Below, one piece after another: positions 1-5,289 of a DNA stretch of 5,289 bases. The stretch comes from JBARCX01 sp049794535 (GTDB taxonomy: Bacteria; Pseudomonadota; Gammaproteobacteria; Xanthomonadales; Rhodanobacteraceae): NCBI GenBank assembly GCA_049794535.1, contig JBARCX010000067.1, positions 1 through 5,289 on the forward strand, given 5' to 3'. Numbering within the stretch: position 1 is the stretch's first letter; the number at the start of each line of letters is the position of its first letter. The notes below the pieces were generated by a model, which had not been told where the DNA came from, made no database searches, and was given only the letters and a program-made list of their open reading frames with translations. The position numbers and the translations under genes were made by a program.

Positions 1-3000
1 CGGCAGGCTTGGCAAGCGTCCAGGCCAGTTGCGGGTTGATCTGCGCTGCCTCAGCGATCGAATTCAAAGCTACGACTGTCCCAGCAACCGCTTTCACGCG
101 CTGCATATTGCCTTGTGGATCCATCGCCCAGCTATACGGACTGGCCAGATGTGCGGCTCCATTGGCCAGCGACACAATACCCGCAGCCATTTTGTACGCG
201 CCAATCGAAGCGCCCTCATAAACCCCTATACCGCCTGCGATGGCGCGCCCTGCGATGCCTGCCACCGCACCCTGACTATCACCGTAAGCGGTGATCCCGA
301 TCCGTAGCTGATCAAGGAACTGCTCACGCTGCTGCTCCTGCCCATTGATCCATTGTCCGGCCTGATTTATCTGCTTCTCGCCTTGCTGATACTCGCTGGC
401 CAGGTTGTTGTACAACGCGGAGACATTCGGCAACTGTGGCGCAACTGGGCTCAGCTGGATCGAGCCCGGGTCGATGGGTGCGATATCGAGAGCAGGCGAC
501 TGCACCACCAGCGGTGGCGGACTCACGGTGAGATCCGATGAGTCAACATCAAAGGTGCCACTATCCATTGGTATAGGTGGGAGTGCCTGGCTCGAAAGGC
601 CCGAGGGCAACCATGCTGACGGTATAACAATAGGCGTTGGACTGCGCGGTCCGTCACCGTACATATTTCCTATGTCACTTGTTGCAGCGGGGTAGATTGG
701 TGTGATGATGGTTCCGTCACCGAACACATTCCCTGTATCGGTTGATGCAACAGGGTAAATTGTTATGGTGTTGGTATTAATATAACCGGATTGCGTTCCA
801 TCAGGATTCTGAGTCATCTCCTGATCGATCGTGGTTAATGAATTACCGTTGGTCTCGGTTGTGTACGAACCAGAAGTTATATTTAAGAAAAGATTTGAGC
901 CTGTATTAGTTGCTCCTTCGCTATTCGATGCAGCGGAGGCTGCCGAATAGATAAGATCACCGTCTGTGGATATGATCGGCGGAGGCCCAATCTGGCCCAT
1001 TGGACCATTTGCGCCATTCCCGGGTGCCCCACTAGGTGCATAGGCCAGCAAAGCCTGAGGATTAGCCGAGATTCCGGCCATGTAGTTCGCCATCGCGCGG
1101 TCACTGGGATAGCTGCTCGATTCGCCGATCGATGCCACATTGCCCAACTGGTTGTCGATGCCACCCTGCGCCTGCTGCCACGCATTATCGAGCGCCGCCT
1201 GCCCCTCATTCGACAGCCCGCCCTGTACATCCGTCGACGCGCCGTTCCAGATGGCGTTGTTCAATGATGTCTGCGTAGTTGCCAACAGATTGTCTTCGTT
1301 CGCATCAAGCTGTACCTGCCCTTGTTGCAGCTGATACGCCTGATATCCCTGAATCCCCGCGACGCTCGCATTCCCCAGGGCACTGCCTGCGACATCTTCG
1401 CCGACCTGAGCCCAGCTCGGCACATCGTCATCACCTAATGCAACGCTAACTTCGCGGTCGACGACATCGCCCACAAGGCGTCCAGCCGTATTGCCCAGGA
1501 AGTTGTCACCCAGATTTCCCTCCTGCACATCAGAAGGCGTAGCACCCAACTCGCCACCGACGCCACTACCGACACTGTTTGCCACCAGGCCTACCCAACT
1601 GAAGTGGGCGCTATCTCCAACAGCATTCGACAGTACGTCCTTACTAGCGTAGGAAACAGCACCAACAATAAGATTGCCCCCGAAATCCAGGCCCTGCCCA
1701 CTGCTTGCCGCAAAGATGCCGCCATCGACTGCTTGCAGGCCTTCGGCGACCTCACTTCCAATGCCCGCGGTCAAGCCAGCGACTAGCACCTCTCCTACGT
1801 TGAAACCTTGGCTTATACCTAGGGCGTCACCCGTGAGCTGCCCAGCGGCATCCGCCAACATGGCGGCGACTATGATGCCACCCACTGGTGCGGCGACTAC
1901 TGCCACCACGATTTCCACCGCGATCATCACGACTTGTGCCAGCCCACTGCATCCACTGCTACTTGGCGGCGGCGGCGGTGCAATCGTCGGCAGATTCGGC
2001 GTGGTACTCCCCGTGATATTGCTCGGGTTATACGGTTTGAATGTCGTCGCCGTATTGCTGTTCGTGGTGACCGCCGGAATCAGCAAGCGCTGTCCGAGTA
2101 CCAAGTCCGTTGAGCTATCCAGATCATTCGCTTGCGCCAGCACGTACCACAGGTTGGCGTTGCCGTATTCGGCCTGCGCGATGCTCTGCAGCGTGTCGCC
2201 GGCCTGCACGACATAGCTATCCGGACTGTCGTTGTTGCTACTAAAGGCAGTGACTTCGTCGAGTACATCAAGCGTGCCGGCGTTGTCGAAGTGCGCTAGC
2301 TGCTGGCCGTTGACGTAGGTGTAGTTCTGCACCTGGGTGGCGGGGCTGCTGCCCTGGTTGAGGGTAGCGCCGGTGCTGCCGGTACCGTCCTGACGCTCGA
2401 TGATCTCGCCGTTACCGTTATAGGCGAAAACGTGCACGGTATCGGCGATATTGCCGTAGGGATCTTGAGTGTGTTGTTCCAGTGCGACTTCGTCACCACG
2501 GGTGTCGTAGACCGTTTCATCCGTCGCGGGTTGCACGTTGGCCGTGCTGGAGATGCCGGTGGTGTCGGCTTGCAGGTACGTATCTTTCTTAAGATAGGTG
2601 ACTTGATACTGGTCGATACGCCCGCTGTCATCGCGGTACTGGTATGCCACCACATCACCGTCGGCGTCGTAGCCACTGGTGCCATTGGGGCCTTGGTACA
2701 CCACTTCGCTTTGGTATTGCAGGCTGCCGTAGGTGGTGGCGTTAGGGTCGAGCGGGCCGGTGGGCACGGTGCTGGCGGTGCCGTCCCAGTCACTGGGGTT
2801 ACCGAAGGTCTGCGATTCGGCAAGGCGGCCGACCACGTCGTAGAAGTTGACGGTGGCTGTTTCCAGCTCGCCGCCGACATTCAAGGGTTCGCTGCCTGGA
2901 CCACCGCCACTGGGATCGTCCTGATCATCGCGATCTGAATCCTGCACGTTGATGGTGGCGTCCAACGCGTAGAACGTATCGGTTACCAGCGCGTGACCAT

Positions 3001-5289
3001 CGGCATCGTAGGTGATGGTTTGCTGCACACCGTTGGAGGTGGCGCCGATGGTGACGTCGACAGCGTAGTTGGATTCGGTGAGCTCGTTCTGCGCGTTGTA
3101 GACATTGGTTTGCGCCATTGTGTCACCGCTGGCGCTCTTGGTGACTACCTGGATCACGTTACCGTTGGCGTCGTAGGCGTTTTCGTACGACTCGGTGGTA
3201 TTGGTAACGACGATCTGGTTGTTCACCAGCGAGCCATCGGAGACCAGCACACGGTTATCACCGTCGTAGGTATACCAGGCATTCTGCGTGGTGCCGTCGC
3301 TGGTGGCACTCACCTCTCGGCGATTGCCGGCGGCGTCGTAGCTGAAGCTCTCGTTGAGCATCACGGCGCCGGTCACCTCATTGGTTTCCACCACGGTGCT
3401 GATGCGGTTGTGGCTGTCGTAACTGGTTTGGGTGACGGTGTGGACCAGGTTGTTGTTGCCGTCGCGGGTCGTGTCTTCCTCGCGTATCTGGTTGCCGTTG
3501 GCATCGTACTGATAGCTGTAGCTGGAACCGTCAGAGAAGTTTTCCGTGGCGATTTGGCCATCCGCTTCGTAGGTCAACGTTTCGCTGTTGGGCGTGTTGA
3601 TCGGGCCCGTGACGTAGCTCGGTGCGATCTGTCCTTGGGTCGCGGGTGACCAGTTGTCACTCTCGCTGGTTTCCAGACCGGTGTTGGGATCGTAGGCGTA
3701 GTTGTAGGTAGCACCGCTCAGGTCGGTGTGCGTGACAGCCTGGCCGTACTGGTTGTATTGCCAGGTTTCGTTATCGCCATCGGCGGTGGTTTCACTGACC
3801 AGGTCGCCGTCCATGTTGTAGACGTAGGTATCTTGCACCACGCCGGTTGGCGCTTGCGGGATGTACTGGTAGTTCCATTGCACGTTGTCTACCGACACGC
3901 TGCCCACACCGTTGGCACTACCAAAGGCGGCCAGCGACGCGTACGCCGCACCGGGCGGCGCAGTGGCGGTGAGATAGGACGTTTCCCAGGCGCCCTTGTG
4001 GTCGTTACCCACGTAGGTGCCCGTGCTTGCACTGATGAAGTTACCGCTGGCGTCGTACCAATTGATCGCCACTGCACCGCCTGCCGCAGCGCCATCGGGT
4101 GCCAAGTACAGCGAGAGCTCCATCGTGGCGCTGATGGTTTGTCCCGGCGTGACCGGCACGCGGTCCTGGTTCACCATCACCGCCGTGCCGTTGCCGCCAT
4201 AACTGGCTTCCCAGCCGCTTGCTGCATTGTTGGCTTGATGGATGGTCCAGCCGTTGGTGTCCCAACCCGTGTCGCCCTGATCGAAGTTGGTGTTGGTGGC
4301 CTGGTCGGTGAATACACCCGTGGGCAGTGTCACCACGGCACCCGTATTGCCCGTGCCAAGCACGGTGGTACCGGCAGGCGGAACGTAGTTCCACCACACA
4401 CCCGAGCACACCACGCCAGGGAAGCCTTCGTTGTAATTGCAGCAGCCGATAGCGATGGAAGCATAGGCGGCACCCGGAGGCGCTGTGCCAGTCGTTGTAG
4501 CGACACCCGAGCCGTTGCCGGCGGTCTGACCGGGACCACCGCTGGATTCGGAAAGCCAATTGCCGTTGGCGTCATACCACTCAATGTAGACAGCGCCATT
4601 GCCATGGTCGCTGAGCACGTCGAACTGACCGTTGGCAGTGATGCTCTGGCCGGGCACCACCGGCACGCGATCGTTATTGGTCGCGCCACCGGTACCGTTA
4701 TTGGGGTTGTCGGTGGGGCTGAACATTAGCGGCCAGACTTGACCATCGAAGCCGTAACTGCCGGTCGAGTAGCCAGAGTCGAAAGTCCACCCGGTCATGC
4801 CTTGCGAGAAGTTCGCATTGGTGGGCGTCTGGGTCCAGTTGCCCGCGTAGTTCTGGTGATCAGCCGCCGTGCTGGCGGCGTGCTGCGCGGCGTCCTGGCT
4901 CCAGATCACCCTGCCCTGGCTGTCGTAGCCGTCGTAGGTGGCGTGAAGCGCGGCATCGGTGGTGTCACCCGTTTGCAGGTAGGCACTGCCGATGCCGTCG
5001 TAGCTGATGATGCGGTCGCCATTCTGGTCAAGCACATAAGCCTGTTGCCACACAGCCTGACGGGAAGCACCACCCGCGGCGAGTACGAATTCGCCCGTTT
5101 GCACGGCACGACCGAGCGCATCGACGTTAGTGAAGGTGATATTGCCGTTGCCGTCTTGAGCAGCCACCTTGTTGCCAAGAGCGTCATAGCCTACATAGCT
5201 AATGGCACCGGTGCCGTCGATCGTTTCAACCGCTGCACCCAGTGCATTGAATACGGTTTTAGTGGTATTGCCATCTTCGTCGGTGCTGG
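1..5289 (-). CDS. Giant RHS/YD-repeat polymorphic-toxin-like protein with LysM and tandem carbohydrate-binding-like domains; partial at both ends
   Basis: One frame stays open across the whole window (bases 5287 to 2, 1762 complete codons) with no stop and no frameshift, so both ends are missing. Motif order: YD-type repeats, two related beta-sandwich modules, a long YD shell, a LysM domain, a five-proline linker, a hydrophobic segment, then a long Gly/Ala- and Gln/Asn-rich C-terminal region. Proteins with this plan are surface-delivered or secreted toxins: the YD repeats form a hollow shell, and a variable toxin sits at the extreme C terminus, with a small immunity gene after it. Neither toxin nor immunity gene is visible here. 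The protein is Asn/Asp/Thr/Gly/Tyr-rich, Lys-poor, and has only four cysteines (282, 283, 294, 1113), as expected for an exported repeat protein. Family assignment is confident; toxin activity is inferred from architecture and the target is unknown. A non-toxic cell-surface or wall-associated YD protein is the main alternative. Confidence 0.93.
2..271 (-). other. C-terminal Gly/Ala-rich pre-toxin segment, runs off the window (residues 1673-1762)
   Basis: The stretch 1673-1715 is Gly/Ala/Ile-rich and hydrophobic with a GxxxG-like rhythm. It is followed by SPYSWAMDPQGN (1716-1727) and then a helix-like part (1729-1762) with KAVAGTVVALNSIAEAA. It resembles the conserved lead-in ahead of variable toxins, and no catalytic motif is seen before the window ends. 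The effector domain, if present, should follow past base 1. The DPQG here is not the RHS core signature, as its GG-N-x-Y partners are missing. Confidence 0.5.
293..424 (-). other. Gln/Glu-rich probable coiled-coil helix (residues 1622-1665)
   Basis: From Val1622 to Ile1665 there is no proline, and Gln, Glu, Asn, Leu and Ile dominate. Hydrophobic residues recur at roughly 3-4 residue spacing (L1625, L1629, Y1633, I1640, W1646/I1647, F1657/L1658, L1661). This suits an amphipathic helix or short coiled coil. It precedes a Gly/Ala-rich amphipathic stretch. Function is unknown. Confidence 0.5.
428..649 (-). other. Pro/Ser/Asp-rich linker (residues 1547-1620)
   Basis: About 74 residues have frequent Pro (for example 1570-1573, 1590-1592, 1604, 1607, 1614, 1617, 1620), Ser and Asp, and little predicted structure. 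Extended Pro-rich linkers like this commonly separate a delivery module from a C-terminal module. No protease or cleavage motif is identified. It lies between the tandem 21-residue units and the Gln-rich helix. Confidence 0.5.
651..762 (-). repeat. 63-bp-period imperfect tandem duplication (two copies, 651-699 and 714-762)
   Basis: Two 49-base segments offset by exactly 63 bases match at 38 of 49 positions by eye. In the protein this gives two 21-residue units, IYPVASTDTGNVFGDG (1510-1525) and IYPAATSDIGNMYGDG (1531-1546). The period is a multiple of three, so the duplication keeps the frame. Many of the differences leave the residue type similar, suggesting an older duplication kept under some constraint rather than a recent slippage event. 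Confidence 0.85.
977..1036 (-). other. Short collagen-like Gly-x-y stretch (residues 1418-1437)
   Basis: Four consecutive Gly-x-y triplets (residues 1425-1436) are preceded by a near triplet at 1420-1424, and the stretch ends in three prolines (1435-1437). It is far too short for a stable triple helix, so it is most likely a flexible Gly/Pro linker between the helical region and the Thr/Asn-rich part. Confidence 0.45.
1040..1327 (-). other. Gln/Asn/Ala-rich probably helical region (residues 1321-1416)
   Basis: The sequence is polar and rich in Gln, Asn, Ala and Leu, with helix-favouring stretches at 1321-1347 and 1361-1381 that carry spaced Trp (1347, 1370) and Leu. Few residues break helices until Pro1394. 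No enzyme motif or known domain is recognised. It leads into the low-complexity linker that follows and is best read as a structural spacer in the pre-toxin part. Confidence 0.4.
1328..1852 (-). other. Gly/Ala/Val-rich pre-toxin region (residues 1146-1320)
   Basis: The region alternates small and hydrophobic residues in several stretches: 1164-1183, 1203-1214, 1230-1249, 1263-1276 and 1295-1312. Phe-Ser-Trp at 1229-1231 is followed by a V-x-S-x-x-GSG-x-x-x-E pattern (1235-1246). Gly-zipper-like spacing of this sort suits membrane-inserting or tightly packed helices. I do not recognise a named domain. By position it corresponds to the conserved pre-toxin part of LysM-containing RHS proteins, lying ahead of the variable toxin. 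Confidence 0.55.
1853..1942 (-). other. Hydrophobic, membrane-segment-like stretch (residues 1116-1145)
   Basis: About 30 residues from Leu1116 to Ala1145 are almost entirely Val, Ile, Ala, Met, Leu and Gly, with one Glu (1125), one Gln (1118) and one Pro (1134). This is long and hydrophobic enough to enter a membrane, either as one helix or as a hairpin broken at Pro1134-Gly1137. It sits between the shell/LysM half and the cargo half, where a translocation element would be expected. It could alternatively be a buried core helix inside the shell. Confidence 0.65.
1943..2047 (-). other. Linker with FKPYNP motif and five-proline run (residues 1081-1115)
   Basis: After LysM comes FKPYNP (1083-1088), then a Thr/Pro-rich stretch, five consecutive prolines (1104-1108), three serines and GCSG (1112-1115). 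The proline run should be stiff and extended, separating LysM from the hydrophobic segment. Cys1113 is the only cysteine outside sandwich copy 1. From memory, linkers of this kind recur between LysM and a hydrophobic segment in RHS toxins of Xanthomonadales; that recurrence needs an alignment to confirm. Confidence 0.6.
2072..2218 (-). other. LysM peptidoglycan-binding domain (residues 1024-1072)
   Basis: The segment begins YVVQAGDTLQSIA (1025-1037), the diagnostic LysM start (Y-x-V-x-x-GDTL-x-x-IA). It continues with a helix holding EYGNANLWYVLAQAN (1040-1054), the L-W-x-x-x-x-AN helix typical of LysM, and ends with LVLGQRLLIPA (1062-1072), the GQ-x-L-x-IP finish. At about 48 residues it is full length. 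LysM binds N-acetylglucosamine-containing glycans such as peptidoglycan. Placed right after the YD shell, it may anchor the protein to the wall or engage a target cell's wall; which of the two cannot be told from the sequence. Confidence 0.95.
2258..3841 (-). other. Main YD-repeat shell (residues 483-1010)
   Basis: YD signatures are dense: YNMDGD 490, YNQYGQ 511, YDPNTG 532, YEADGQ 573, YDANGN 594, YDSHNR 623, YDAAGNR 650, YDGDNR 674, YDANGN 705, YNAQNE 730, YDADGH 760, YDVVGR 816, YDADGD 873, YDTRGD 927 and YNGNGE 956. Spacing is fairly regular up to about 770, then loosens, with longer insertions between copies. In known RHS and TcC structures such repeats wind into a hollow beta-cocoon that encapsulates the C-terminal toxin. 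The standard closing signature, DPxGxxGG followed by NxYxY, is absent after the last repeats. Confidence 0.92.
2912..2941 (-). other. Asp-rich loop inserted between YD repeats (residues 783-792)
   Basis: Six aspartates occur in nine residues (783-791), followed by Pro and a Gly/Pro/Ser stretch (793-801). The loop separates the regular part of the shell (YDADGH at 760) from the loosely spaced part (YDVVGR at 816). Its Asp spacing loosely resembles calcium-binding type-3-like repeats, but one copy without the full consensus is not enough to call a calcium site. It may equally be a flexible acidic surface loop. Confidence 0.5.
3860..4294 (-). other. Carbohydrate-binding-module-like beta-sandwich domain, copy 2 (residues 332-476)
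   Basis: This repeats the plan of the preceding module about 172-175 residues later: NTNF-x-x-G-x-TGW (332-342), DRVPVTPGQ (375-383), NWYDASGN (409-416), TAPPGAAYAS (442-451) and a final WNY (471-473). It ends with VSVDNVQW (464-471), the last strand that commonly closes CBM4/9-type folds. There is no cysteine in it. A Gly/Thr/Pro linker (about 303-331) joins it to copy 1, and the YD shell resumes directly after it. The pair looks like an ancient duplication or two related insertions into the repeat array. Confidence 0.78.
4382..4819 (-). other. Carbohydrate-binding-module-like beta-sandwich domain, copy 1 (residues 157-302)
   Basis: The module opens with NANF-x-x-G-x-TGW (157-167), the usual start of CBM4/9-type jelly-roll domains, continues with DRVPVVPGQ (206-214) and the strand EWYDANGN (236-243), then TAPPGAAYAS (268-277), and closes with WWNY (298-301). 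This order of N-F-x-x-G-x-x-GW, V-x-PGQ, x-WYDxxGN and APxGAxYA is typical of CBM_4_9-like domains, which bind polysaccharide in secreted enzymes. This copy has a loop with Cys282, Cys283 and Cys294 that the second copy lacks. A role in binding a surface or wall glycan is inferred; the ligand is unknown. Confidence 0.75.
4898..5289 (-). other. N-terminal YD-repeat block (residues 1-130, continues upstream)
   Basis: Repeats of about 20 residues carry the YD signature (Tyr-Asp-x-x-Gly-Asn/Arg) in degenerate form: YDALGN at 34-39, VDALGR at 55-60, LDQNGDR at 86-92, YDGIG at 96-100 and YDSQGR at 121-126, with FNALG at 13-17 as a weaker copy. Between them lie short strands of the type that pair into the spiral beta-sheet of RHS/Tc-toxin shells. 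The block is cut by the window edge, so the number of repeats before it is unknown. It is separated from the larger shell by the two inserted sandwich domains. Confidence 0.85.

Noticed and set aside
112..123. DPQG at residues 1723-1726 as an RHS core signature
   Set aside because: The RHS core needs DPxGxxGG followed by NxYxY and a second DPxG. Only a lone DPxG is present.
883..1230. Minus-strand alternative-phase frame of 115 codons, considered as a sign of frameshift or a small immunity gene
   Set aside because: The main frame continues open on both sides and through it with consistent composition, and the alternative product is Arg/Trp-rich without a recognisable fold.
1965..1981. GGC trinucleotide run as a microsatellite or phase-variable tract
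   Set aside because: Only about five units, encoding the proline run; a triplet tract cannot shift the frame, so on/off switching is unlikely.
2453..2464. DPYG at residues 942-945 as the RHS core end
   Set aside because: It is part of a YD-like repeat (DPYGN) and is followed by more repeats, not by the GG-N-x-Y core.
2296..2880. Minus-strand frame of 194 codons in another phase
   Set aside because: It is an out-of-frame reading of the YD shell, rich in Pro/Thr/Ser/Arg, and overlaps convincing in-frame YD motifs throughout.
2432..3649. Two plus-strand open frames (2432-2938 and 2993-3649)
   Set aside because: Both are antisense to the YD shell. Their repeated Val-Gly-Val-Val patterns mirror the repeated YD codons and do not indicate genes.
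4041..4689. Minus-strand alternative-phase frames across the sandwich domains (4041-4559 and 4330-4689)
   Set aside because: The main frame here carries clear CBM-like motifs; these overlapping frames are Arg/Gly- or Ala-rich shadows.
3728..4729. Long plus-strand open frame of 333 codons
   Set aside because: It lies wholly opposite the sandwich and YD coding region. Its translation is low-complexity Val/Gly/His/Arg-rich, as expected from the antisense of this biased coding sequence, and it has no recognisable domain.
1..5289. Promoters, terminators, RNA genes, CRISPR or insertion-sequence ends
   Set aside because: The whole window is protein-coding; no terminal inverted repeats, tRNA-like folds, regular spacer arrays or hairpin plus T-run were seen.

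Overview
The window is the interior of one very large gene on the minus strand. A single reading frame with no stop codon runs from base 5287 down to base 2 (1762 codons) and is open at both edges, so the true start, stop and any promoter lie outside. Residues below are numbered from the first complete codon (residue n covers bases 5288-3n to 5290-3n). No other gene, RNA gene, insertion sequence, CRISPR array or terminator is supported; long frames on the plus strand and in other minus frames are shadows of this coding sequence.

The product is an RHS/YD-repeat polymorphic-toxin-type protein. From N to C terminus (right to left in the window) it shows: degenerate YD repeats (about 1-130); two tandem carbohydrate-binding-module-like beta-sandwich domains (about 157-302 and 332-476), related to each other by duplication; a long YD-repeat shell (about 483-1010) with an Asp-rich loop at 783-791; a LysM peptidoglycan-binding domain (about 1024-1072); a linker ending in five prolines; a strongly hydrophobic segment (1116-1145); a Gly/Ala/Val-rich region (to about 1320); a Gln/Asn-rich helical part; a Thr/Asn/Pro-rich linker containing a 21-residue tandem duplication in an AT-richer patch; a Gln-rich probable coiled coil (1622-1665); and a Gly/Ala-rich amphipathic end that runs off the window. 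The usual RHS core signature that closes the shell and permits toxin autocleavage is not seen; LysM and the hydrophobic segment stand where it would be expected. The variable C-terminal toxin and its immunity gene, if present, should lie to the left of base 1.

The moderately high G+C content and the YD - LysM - Pro-rich - hydrophobic layout fit a Gram-negative proteobacterium. RHS proteins of this build are, as I recall, common in Xanthomonadales (Xanthomonas, Lysobacter, Dyella and relatives). This placement is from memory and tentative. A plausible working model is that the YD shell encloses the C-terminal cargo, the sandwich domains and LysM touch glycans or cell wall, and the hydrophobic part helps the cargo cross a membrane; only the domain order is actually seen.
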